From assembly GCA_002842285.1 (NCBI GenBank), contig PHCJ01000006.1, positions 29,260 through 93,259 of the forward strand: a stretch of DNA of 64,000 nucleotides. The letters run 5' to 3'. Source of the DNA: Betaproteobacteria bacterium HGW-Betaproteobacteria-22. Lineage in GTDB: Bacteria > Pseudomonadota > Gammaproteobacteria > Burkholderiales > Methylophilaceae. A program made the translations under genes and the position numbers. The notes beneath the pieces were generated by a model. That model had not been told where the DNA came from. It made no database searches and saw only the letters and a program-made list of their open reading frames with translations. Shown here piece after piece: positions 54,018-61,702 of this stretch. Within the stretch, counting starts at the first letter, position 1. Every line of letters begins with the position of its first letter.

Positions 54018-54800
54018 TTAAATTTGCGTTAATCTTTGTAACATTTGGTCCGAGGTCGTAATGGCTTTACTGTTAATCTCATAGGCACGCTGGGTTTGAA
54101 TCATGTTCACCAGTTCTTCAACCACATTGACGTTTGAGGTTTCAATAAAGCCTTGCGTCAACAAGCCTGCACCATTGGTACCAGGTGTGTTGGCATTGGC
54201 ATTTCCGGAAGCCGCTGTTTCAACATAAAGATTTTCTCCCTTGCCCTGTAAGCCGGCCGGATTGATAAAGGTTGCCAGTTGAATCGATCCGATTTGTGTC
54301 ACAGCGCTTGAGCCTGCCAAAGTTACCGAAACCGTGCCATCACGGCCAATGGTCAGGCTTTGTGCATTATTGGGGATAGTAATTGCTGGCTGAACAGGAA
54401 AGCCGCTGGCCGTGACCAGCTGGCCCTGACTGTCAACCTGGAATGAACCATCGCGTGTGTAAGCCGTTGTACCGTCGGGCAATAGCACTTGAAAGAAGCC
54501 TTCACCTTGCACTGCAATGTCTTTGTCGTTTCCGGTTTGCTGTAAGTTGCCCTGGGTGAAAATGCGCTCGGTGGCTACAGGTCTAACACCAGTACCTAAC
54601 TGAAGGCCTGAGGGCAGCTGTGTTTGCTGTGATGATTGCGCACCAGGTTGCCTGAGTGTCTGATAGAGCAAATCTTCAAACACGGCACGAGAGCGTTTAA
54701 AGCCACTGGTGCTCACGTTAGCCAGGTTGTTTGCAATGACATCCATCTGCGTTTGCTGCGCATCCAGGCCGGTTTTTGAAATCCAAAGTGAGCGTATCAT
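54018..54800 (-). CDS. flgG: Flagellar distal rod protein FlgG
   Basis: A 260-aa rod protein. N-terminus [20 protein letters not shown], then [21 protein letters not shown]-terminus [20 protein letters not shown] ending MLQRLTQI. The length matches the family. Confidence 0.97.
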   Translation of the reverse strand: MIRSLWISKTGLDAQQTQMDVIANNLANVSTSGFKRSRAVFEDLLYQTLRQPGAQSSQQTQLPSGLQLGTGVRPVATERIFTQGNLQQTGNDKDIAVQGEGFFQVLLPDGTTAYTRDGSFQVDSQGQLVTASGFPVQPAITIPNNAQSLTIGRDGTVSVTLAGSSAVTQIGSIQLATFINPAGLQGKGENLYVETAASGNANANTPGTNGAGLLTQGFIETSNVNVVEELVNMIQTQRAYEINSKAITTSDQMLQRLTQI

Positions 54801-54912
54801 TTTATTTCCCTTCTCGAGCGATTTATATCATGCTGTTTTTCGCGCACCATCAAAACTTCAGTAAGTATGCATCGCTTTGCTTCTATGTGCGTTTAATATA
54901 ACGCATGTGTGG

Positions 54913-55653
54913 CTACCTCAAAGCGAGGAGCTGACCTGCTTTTTCATCGTTATTCTGCGCTGTAGAGATAAGTTTCATCTGCGTTTCAAACTGACGGGCC
55001 AGACCAATCATCGTGACCATGGCGTCTACCACATTGACATTACTGCTCTCTAGTGCGCCGTTAATGACACTGACGTTGGCGTCAGCTACAGCAGGATTGC
55101 CATCTTTAGTGACAAACAGGCCATCATCAGCACGAACAATATCTTTTTCGTTAGGATTAACGAGTTTTAACCGTCCGATGGTGTTGGCAGGTCCGGGTAA
55201 TGTGTTATTTTCTACGCTGGAAACAGTGCCATCTTTGCCAATGCTTATTCGTATGTCGGGCGGAATGCTGATTGGGCCACCATCCCCCATCACAGTTAGT
55301 CCTGTGGCAGTTTGCAATATGCCGTTTTCGCTTACTTTGAGTGAGCCGTTGCGCGTGTAGGCTTCAGTGCCATCAGCACGCTGTACGGTAAGCCAGCCCT
55401 CACCATGAATCGCCACGTCCAAATCTCGGTTGGTCGATTGAATCGCACCAGAGTTAAAGTCTGAGCCGGCAGTCGCATCTACTACAAATGCACGGGTTGG
55501 CAAGCCCTTGCCGACCACGGGCACTGCTCTAAATGCATCAATTTGCGATTTAAATCCCGTGGAGGTGGCGTTTGCCAGGTTGTGCGCTGTGGTCGCTTGT
55601 TTGTTAAGGATATGTTTAGCCCCTGTCATTGCCGTATAAATCATGCGATCCAT
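54913..55653 (-). CDS. flgF: Flagellar proximal rod protein FlgF
   Basis: A 246-aa rod protein. N-terminus MDRMIYTAMTGAKHILNKQA, with ATTAHNLANATSTGFKSQID, and C-terminal LESSNVNVVDAMVTMIGLAR. AAGGAG supports ATG 55653. It lies 112 bp before flgG; the gap shows no clear promoter. Confidence 0.96.
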   Translation of the reverse strand: MDRMIYTAMTGAKHILNKQATTAHNLANATSTGFKSQIDAFRAVPVVGKGLPTRAFVVDATAGSDFNSGAIQSTNRDLDVAIHGEGWLTVQRADGTEAYTRNGSLKVSENGILQTATGLTVMGDGGPISIPPDIRISIGKDGTVSSVENNTLPGPANTIGRLKLVNPNEKDIVRADDGLFVTKDGNPAVADANVSVINGALESSNVNVVDAMVTMIGLARQFETQMKLISTAQNNDEKAGQLLALR

Positions 55654-55706
55654 GCAGGTACTCCTTCCATTAAATTATGCTGTTAACGCGACGGTTGCCA
55701 ATTGAA

Positions 55707-56957
55707 TTAACGTAAGTTCACGAGTGTTTGCAATACCTGATCTTGTGTTTTAATGGTCTGTGCGTTCGCCTGATAAACGCGCTGTGCGGTAATCATGTTG
55801 ACGAGTTCCGCTGTGAGATCAACATTGGAGTCTTCTACAGCAGAAGATTGCAATACACCCAGCAGACCTGTGCCAGGTACACCTACCAGCGCAGCACCTG
55901 AACTTGCACTTTCAGTCCATGCGTTACCCCCTAATGACAGCAAGCCATTGGGGTTGGTAAAGTTAGCTAATACAACCTGGCCAAGTGCTTTCGATTGTCC
56001 ATTGGTATAACGGCCTAAAATCGTGCCGTCTGCTGCCGTGTTAAAGCCGGCAAGTCGACCTGAAGTGAAACCATCTTGCGATAAACTGTTAATACTGAAG
56101 TTAGAACCAAACTGCGTGCTGGTAGAGTAGTCAATTGTTGTGGTGACATTGTTCGCGCCATTGGCCACGGGCGGCGTTGCGGTGTTGAGCGGTGTGAATG
56201 TGACTGAAGGCAATGCCGGTACAATGGTTGGGCTAATGCCCGTGCCAGTAAAGGTCATCACAGCCGTCGTTGCCGGTAGTGCAGGCGTAGAAACACCATC
56301 TACTGTTGTATAGACATCCCATGTGTTGGCGGCTGTTTTGCGAAAGAAATTCTGCAAGGTATGCGCGTTACCTAAGCTGTCAAATACCGTGACAGCAGTC
56401 GAGTTGTTGTAGGTGAGCGGGTCTGTCGGGTCAAAAGCAGGTACGGCTGGTAGAGGATTGTCGCGCGAATCCAGGTTAATGGTACCTTCTATGGCCGTGG
56501 TTGCCACTGGTTGAATATCAGCCGTGTCAATTTTTAGATCTGTGGGGGCACCTGTTAACAAGTTACCATTTACATCCGCTGCATAGCCCGTTAAGCGCTT
56601 GCTTGCCGCATCAACAATGAACCCTTCTCGGTCCAGCTGGAATTGACCGTTACGTGTGTAGGTGATGCTGCCGTTGTTGCTCATACGGTAAAATCCGCCA
56701 CCATTAATAGCAATATCCAGCGAGTTGTTGGTGCCGGTAATGTTGCCTTGCGTAAACTGTTGTGCAACGGTGCTGATTTTTGTGCCAATCCCTATCTGTG
56801 AACCACCGCTACCGATGAGTGAGTTAGCAAATACATCTGCAAATTCTGCTCTAGCCTGTTTGAAGCCAACGGTGTTAGCATTAGAAACGTTGTTGCCAAT
56901 GACCTCCAATTGTTTGGATGCTGCATTTAAACCACTTAAACCTTGTTGAAAACTCAT
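55707..56957 (-). CDS. flgE: Flagellar hook protein FlgE
   Basis: A 416-aa hook subunit. N-terminus MSFQQGLSGLNAASKQLEVI with GNNVSNANTVGFKQARAEFA, and C-terminus SNVDLTAELVNMITAQRVYQ ending VLQTLVNLR. The middle holds the variable hook domains (VFDSLGNAHTLQNFFRKTAA is the conserved centre). Confidence 0.97.
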   Translation of the reverse strand: MSFQQGLSGLNAASKQLEVIGNNVSNANTVGFKQARAEFADVFANSLIGSGGSQIGIGTKISTVAQQFTQGNITGTNNSLDIAINGGGFYRMSNNGSITYTRNGQFQLDREGFIVDAASKRLTGYAADVNGNLLTGAPTDLKIDTADIQPVATTAIEGTINLDSRDNPLPAVPAFDPTDPLTYNNSTAVTVFDSLGNAHTLQNFFRKTAANTWDVYTTVDGVSTPALPATTAVMTFTGTGISPTIVPALPSVTFTPLNTATPPVANGANNVTTTIDYSTSTQFGSNFSINSLSQDGFTSGRLAGFNTAADGTILGRYTNGQSKALGQVVLANFTNPNGLLSLGGNAWTESASSGAALVGVPGTGLLGVLQSSAVEDSNVDLTAELVNMITAQRVYQANAQTIKTQDQVLQTLVNLR

Positions 56958-57005
56958 TTTGATTCTCCTGAGGCGAAAATTTTTTATAAATAATAACTAG
57001 TCCGG

Positions 57006-57683
57006 CTAAAATATTTCCCTAACGTCAGTAGTGTCTACTGTCATTAAGTTATTTAAGTTGAGCTTCACGCCGGTGGGGTAGTTGGAAATGCTCATTACCT
57101 GGGCAAAGCTTAATCCCGTAACGCTTGCTGCACTGTTGCCAACCGTAGCGGATACTTCAAATTTATAGGTGCCGGCAGGCACTGCTGTGCCTGCATCGTT
57201 CAATCCATCCCATACAAGCGGTGTAGTGCCGGCTTGTTGTTTACCTAAATTTAGCGTGCGTACCACATTTCCACCCGCATCTTTTATGTTAACGGTAAGT
57301 TTGTCAGCCCCAATCGGTAACTCTACGCCAAAATAACCACCCGTATCGGTATTTAAAATACTGTCACCGGGCGTTAATACATTGCGTCCAATTAAACTGG
57401 ATGCCTGATAAGACTGCCCGGTTTGGATGTTGCTCATCAGCGTTTCCAGCGTGTTATTAAGCTGATTAATTCCAGTCACAGTTGATAGTTGCGCCATTTG
57501 GCTGGTGACCTGTGCGTTATCCATCGGGTTGAGTGGATCTTGATTTCTCATTTGTGTAACCAACAAGGTCATGAATCTGTCCTGTGCTGCGTCAATATCG
57601 GACTTGCTGGATTTATTTCTTGTATTGACGGCGTCAAGCAGTGCCTGGGATGGTGTGCTTTGGGTGTTTTGTACGGTTGCCAT
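57006..57683 (-). CDS. flgD: Flagellar hook capping protein FlgD
   Basis: A 225-aa hook scaffold. The N-terminal export/cap region has DRFMTLLVTQMRNQDPLNPM then DNAQVTSQMAQLSTVTGINQ, and the C-terminal FlgD Ig-like part has TPLVWDGLNDAGTAVPAGTY. The length fits. Confidence 0.96.
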   Translation of the reverse strand: MATVQNTQSTPSQALLDAVNTRNKSSKSDIDAAQDRFMTLLVTQMRNQDPLNPMDNAQVTSQMAQLSTVTGINQLNNTLETLMSNIQTGQSYQASSLIGRNVLTPGDSILNTDTGGYFGVELPIGADKLTVNIKDAGGNVVRTLNLGKQQAGTTPLVWDGLNDAGTAVPAGTYKFEVSATVGNSAASVTGLSFAQVMSISNYPTGVKLNLNNLMTVDTTDVREIF

Positions 57684-57723
57684 GATATTTATCCTTAATT
57701 AAATTAAGTGCTAATTTAAGTGG

Positions 57724-58131
57724 TTAAGACTGCCCGATTGATAAGGTTCTTTCCAGCATCGTTTTGACTGCGTTCGTCGTATCAACATTGTTTTGATAAG
57801 CACGTGAGGCTGAAATCATGTTCACCATTTCTTCCGTGACATTGACATTAGGCATGCTTACATAGCCTTTCTCGTCTGCGAGAGGGTGCTTGGGGTCGTA
57901 AATCACTCTGGGCGGTGACTTGTCTTCTACTACCTTCACGACTTTAACGCCGCTTGCATTGCCTGATTTGGTCGGTGTGGCACTAAATACCACCTGTTTG
58001 GCTTTGTAGGGTGTGCCATTTGCGCTGGTTGCACTGTCCGCATTTGCAAGATTGCTGGCTACCGTATTGAGCCTTTGTGCCTGCGCACTCATTGCAGAGC
58101 CTGAAATGTTGAAAACGTTAAATAGCGACAT
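57724..58131 (-). CDS. flgC: Flagellar proximal rod protein FlgC
   Basis: A 135-aa rod protein. N-terminus MSLFNVFNISGSAMSAQAQR and LNTVASNLANADSATSANGT; C-terminus VTEEMVNMISASRAYQNNVD. AAGGAG eight bases upstream fixes ATG 58131; the longer frame to 58146 lacks a site. Confidence 0.96.
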   Translation of the reverse strand: MSLFNVFNISGSAMSAQAQRLNTVASNLANADSATSANGTPYKAKQVVFSATPTKSGNASGVKVVKVVEDKSPPRVIYDPKHPLADEKGYVSMPNVNVTEEMVNMISASRAYQNNVDTTNAVKTMLERTLSIGQS

Positions 58132-58202
58132 GGACTGCTCCTTCAATTAGGCGATTGCTGATTTTGCGATCATCAAACTAACTCTTAGCTCTTGATGGCG
58201 AG

Positions 58203-58607
58203 CTATTGATTTTGAATTGCAGCAAGCATTGATCGGATTTGACCGTTAATGCCATTAAGGCTCGCTTGGTAACGCAACGCATTCTCTGCAAACTGGTTAC
58301 GTTCTACATCCATATCCACGGTGTTGCCATCGACTGCACCCTGAATGACAGGGCGGAATAGCGCATTGCCACCAATGCCTGATGCAACGCCGTCAAGATG
58401 TCGGGCTGAAGTTTTAGCCGTGTTGAATGCCTGGTTGCTGACGCCCGCCATGGCATTTTTCATGGCGGCGTTAAAGTCCAGATCGCGCGCTTTATAGTTT
58501 GGGGTATCCGCATTGGCAATGTTCGATGCAATCAGCTCTTGGCGTTCTGCCCGCACTCTTAAAACACTTTGATGTAGATTCATCATTGCATCTAACTTAT
58601 TGATCAT
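58203..58607 (-). CDS. flgB: Flagellar proximal rod protein FlgB
   Basis: A 134-aa rod protein and first gene of flgBCDEFGHIJKL. Family motifs are RQELIASNIANADTPNYKAR then DLDFNAAMKNAM, and FAENALRYQASLNGINGQIR near the end. Three ATGs stand in a row; the third (58607) has AAGGA at the best spacing. It diverges from flgA over about 215 bp. Confidence 0.95.
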   Translation of the reverse strand: MINKLDAMMNLHQSVLRVRAERQELIASNIANADTPNYKARDLDFNAAMKNAMAGVSNQAFNTAKTSARHLDGVASGIGGNALFRPVIQGAVDGNTVDMDVERNQFAENALRYQASLNGINGQIRSMLAAIQNQ

Positions 58608-58822
58608 CATCATTTCCTTTATCTTGCAAATTAAAGCTTTCGTCAACGGCCATTCAAGAACATACTTTTACTGCCGATAACATAGATGTAAGTCATTTTA
58701 TGCGTATAAAGACCATTTAATTGGTAAAGAAGAGGGGTAAAAATAGCCCTTTTCTTGGTTAAGCTTGCGTGGTGCGTATGTAGAATGCATGTTGAAACTA
58801 TGTAAACACATTGGAATTCACC

Positions 58823-59557
58823 ATGCAGTTATTCAATCGATATATAAAGCTGGTTATGCTGGCAGGCTTGTTATTCACCACCAGCAGCCTGTATGCCAAA
58901 CCCGATGTTGTGGCGCTTAATCAACAGCCGCCAAGGCAGAATTTATTAGCGCTCAGGCAGGAGGTTGCGGAATTTTTAACCACACAGACCGTGGGTTACC
59001 CCGGCAATGTTGGCGTCAATGTTGGGCTGATTGATCCTAATCTAAGATTGACAAAATGCCATGATCTAGAGGTGTTCCTGCCCAAGGGCAGTCGTGTGTG
59101 GGGGAGAACCAGTGTAGGTGCGCGCTGCCATACGCCAAGTGCATGGACGATATATACGCAGGCTACGGTTAGTGTATCCTCCGCATATCTGGTTGCATCC
59201 AAACCGCTGGCACAGGGACGCACCATTACTCGTGATGATTTGATGTTTGAAACAGGGGACATCACGCAATTGCCCTCAGGGATTTATACCGATGTAAGTC
59301 AAGCATTGGGACGTGTTGTGAATATATCCATGCAGGCAGGCACCGTGCTTAGGCAGGAAATGTTAAAGCAGGCACCCGTTGTGCAACAGGGGCAGACTGT
59401 CATGGTGGTTTCCAGCGGCAGGGGATTTAGTGTATCAGCTGAAGGTAAGGCAATTACCAAGGCGAATGAAGGTCAAGTAGTGCAGGTAAAGGTTGCCAAC
59501 GGCCAGGTGGTGAGTGGTATTGCCCGTCAGGGTGGCCAAGTAGAAATCGTTTTTTGA
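58823..59557 (+). CDS. flgA: Flagellar P-ring assembly chaperone FlgA
   Basis: A 244-aa periplasmic chaperone. A signal peptide (YIKLVMLAGLLFTTSSLYA) precedes the mature protein. The C-terminal SAF domain shows LAQGRTITRDDLMFETGDIT, GRVVNISMQAGTVLRQEML, QTVMVVSSGRGFSVSAEGKA and GQVVQVKVANGQVVSGIARQ. ATG 58823 is preferred to TTG 58811. It is divergent from flgB, the usual arrangement. Confidence 0.95.
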   Translation: MQLFNRYIKLVMLAGLLFTTSSLYAKPDVVALNQQPPRQNLLALRQEVAEFLTTQTVGYPGNVGVNVGLIDPNLRLTKCHDLEVFLPKGSRVWGRTSVGARCHTPSAWTIYTQATVSVSSAYLVASKPLAQGRTITRDDLMFETGDITQLPSGIYTDVSQALGRVVNISMQAGTVLRQEMLKQAPVVQQGQTVMVVSSGRGFSVSAEGKAITKANEGQVVQVKVANGQVVSGIARQGGQVEIVF

Positions 59558-59647
59558 CTCATCCTGATGGGCATGGACGCTAACCATCTTTCTAGCCATC
59601 TTTTGATACCAGTTTAATAAAAAAGTGAGTTTTTTTTACTAAACTAT

Positions 59648-59674
59648 TAAAGTTCGCTTAAACTATGCCGATAA
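59648..59674 (+). promoter_or_regulatory. Sigma-28 (FliA) promoter of flgM
   Basis: TAAAGTTC, exactly 11 nt, then GCCGATAA, a full match of the -10 half and seven of eight in the -35 half. It lies about 55 bp before flgM, giving the usual autoregulatory loop of the anti-sigma factor. Confidence 0.92.
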
Positions 59675-59730
59675 GTGCATTAAGGAAGCGTGTAATACGC
59701 AAATACACTTAAGAAAAAAGGATAAGCATC

Positions 59731-60069
59731 ATGAAAATCAACGATTCAGTGAGTAATGCGACAGCGTTAGGCGTAGATAAAGTCGGCGCTGAAAAGACGG
59801 GCGCGGCAAAGATCAATGCAGAGGCCAGGCAGCAATCCAATGGCTCACAGGCTGCGGGCAGGTCTTCTGATAATGTGACGCTGTCTCCGCTTTCTGCGAA
59901 GCTGCAGTCATTGGAGGCCAAGGTTTCTGCCAGCAGTGTGTTTGATGCAGAAAAAGTAGATGCAATCAAATCTGCTATTTCCAGCGGTCAATTTTCTGTC
60001 AGCTCTGAAAAAGTAGCAGATGGTTTGATTGAAACCGTAAAAGATTTGTTAACCAGCCGAATCGCTTAA
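59731..60069 (+). CDS. flgM: Anti-sigma-28 factor FlgM
   Basis: A 112-aa FlgM. It holds FliA inactive until it is exported after hook completion. N-terminal MKINDSVSNATALG is followed by a disordered Ala/Gly/Ser-rich stretch. The C-terminal sigma-binding helices are VTLSPLSAKLQSLEAKVSAS, then FDAEKVDAIKSAISSGQFSV and VADGLIETVKDLL. AAAGGA precedes the ATG. Confidence 0.94.
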   Translation: MKINDSVSNATALGVDKVGAEKTGAAKINAEARQQSNGSQAAGRSSDNVTLSPLSAKLQSLEAKVSASSVFDAEKVDAIKSAISSGQFSVSSEKVADGLIETVKDLLTSRIA

Positions 60070-60129
60070 AAGCTTTCCTTAAAAGCTTTCAATGAGTAGC
60101 AGTGCTGGTTTGACAAAAGTGAGGGCAGT

Positions 60130-60603
60130 ATGAGTATTGCAACTTCTAAAGATATGGTTACTTTTACGCAAGACGCGGAGTTGCTCAAACAGCTGCTCAA
60201 CTTGCTTGAGCGCGAGCAACAGCACCTCATCAAGGCTGATGTAGACGCTGTGGAGGCTATACTGGATGAAAAATCGGTATTGCTGCAACAGCTGAATCAC
60301 GCCGCGAAAACCCGATACGCAACTCTTGCCCAAAATGGCTTTGAGGCCAATGAAGCAGGGATGTCTGCATGGATAGAAAAAGTTAATCGGCCAGATGTGC
60401 GCCGTACATGGCTTAATTTTCAACTAAGTCTTGCACAAGCAAAAGAACTTAACCGGCTTAACGGCACGTTAATCAGTAAACACTTCAATCGCAACCAGGA
60501 GTTGCTCAATCATCTACAAGGAAAGTCTGAAGATAGCTCAGTATATGGCCGTGATGGCCAATCCAAACCCAAAGCGCCTACGCGCTCTGGGTTGGCAGTA
60601 TAA
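60130..60603 (+). CDS. flgN: Flagellar chaperone FlgN
   Basis: A 157-aa helical protein, the export chaperone of FlgK and FlgL. The family pattern is LLNLLEREQQHLIKADVDAV and LDEKSVLLQQLNHAAKTRYA, then NRLNGTLISKHFNRNQELLN. It lies directly after flgM, the conserved pair. Confidence 0.93.
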   Translation: MSIATSKDMVTFTQDAELLKQLLNLLEREQQHLIKADVDAVEAILDEKSVLLQQLNHAAKTRYATLAQNGFEANEAGMSAWIEKVNRPDVRRTWLNFQLSLAQAKELNRLNGTLISKHFNRNQELLNHLQGKSEDSSVYGRDGQSKPKAPTRSGLAV

Positions 60604-60688
60604 TCTTGATTTGAAACCAAACTCCGTTACCACACCGGATCGCGGATGCGCTTAAAGGTGCCCACCAGAGTCTGCCGGGTTATTTTTT

Positions 60689-61702
60689 ATGTTCAGCTTT
60701 TCTTTTTTTTCGAATTTAAAATGCCTTAAGCGCTGGTATGTAGTCGGGTTGTTATTCGCTCTGCTCGTATCGTTTGCCGTTAAACCTCTTAAGTGGTTCG
60801 AGCACCGCCCTGTTTCAATTGCAGCCAATGTCTGGCTGGGATATGAGCCTATGTTCCTGGCACGTAGCGAGGGCTGGCTGGATAGTCAGCAAGTGCACAT
60901 ATTGGAAACAGCCTCTGCCACACAGTCGATCCAGGCCTTAATGGCGGGTAAAGTTGACGCCGCAGCACTCACGCTGGATGAAACCTTAAAGGTTTGTGAA
61001 ATGGGCCTGCCGGTGACGATCGTCATGGTTTTTAATATCTCTGCCGGCGCAGATAAGTTGCTGGCGATTCCAGAGATCGTTGATTTAGCTTCGCTCAAAG
61101 GCAAGCGGTTGGGCTATGAGCCTAGCTCAGCCGGTGAGGTGATGCTGGCTGAGGTGCTGAATAGAGCGCAACTTGGTCGGCAGGATTTAAAACTGCATGC
61201 TATTCCAGTCAATCAGCATCATGAAGCCTGGCACGAAAAAAAAGTCGATGCCATTATCACCTATGAACCCACTGCTACACATTTGCTGGCAGATGGTGCA
61301 CATTCAATATTTGATACGACGCAAATCCCCAATTTGATTATTGATGTGCTGGCGGTGCGCACAGATAGGCTGAATCACTATTATGCAAAGTCTATCAAGC
61401 ATTTGATTGCAGCGCATTTCAAGGCGTTAAGACATTTGCAGCATAACCCTAACGATGCAGCCTACCGCATGGCTGCACATTTGCAATTAAATCATTCTGA
61501 AGTGCTGGCGGCTTATAGAGGCCTGGTTTTGCCAGATCTGCTGTTAAATCATCGCTTAATGGCCAAAGCGCCTGTGGAGCTTTTAGTGAGTGCAGAACAT
61601 CTTGCTGATATCATGTTAAATTATCAGCTATTGCAAAAAACTCAGGATTTATCTGCACTAATCGATGCTAGCTATCTGCCAACCAAGGATATATTTCGTT
61701 GA
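60689..61702 (+). CDS. NMT1/SsuA-like periplasmic substrate-binding protein (orphan)
   Basis: A 337-aa protein with one N-terminal membrane segment (about 16-30, YVVGLLFALLVSFAVKP), then a nitrate/sulfonate/bicarbonate-type binding fold: ANVWLGYEPMFLARSEGWLD, MAGKVDAAALTLDETLKVCE, LKGKRLGYEPSSAGEVMLAE and KKVDAIITYEPTATHLL. No ABC permease or ATPase gene is adjacent. The stop overlaps TTG 61699 of a GGDEF protein (TTGA), so it is probably a membrane-anchored sensor partner of that enzyme rather than a transporter part. Confidence 0.85.
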   Translation: MFSFSFFSNLKCLKRWYVVGLLFALLVSFAVKPLKWFEHRPVSIAANVWLGYEPMFLARSEGWLDSQQVHILETASATQSIQALMAGKVDAAALTLDETLKVCEMGLPVTIVMVFNISAGADKLLAIPEIVDLASLKGKRLGYEPSSAGEVMLAEVLNRAQLGRQDLKLHAIPVNQHHEAWHEKKVDAIITYEPTATHLLADGAHSIFDTTQIPNLIIDVLAVRTDRLNHYYAKSIKHLIAAHFKALRHLQHNPNDAAYRMAAHLQLNHSEVLAAYRGLVLPDLLLNHRLMAKAPVELLVSAEHLADIMLNYQLLQKTQDLSALIDASYLPTKDIFR

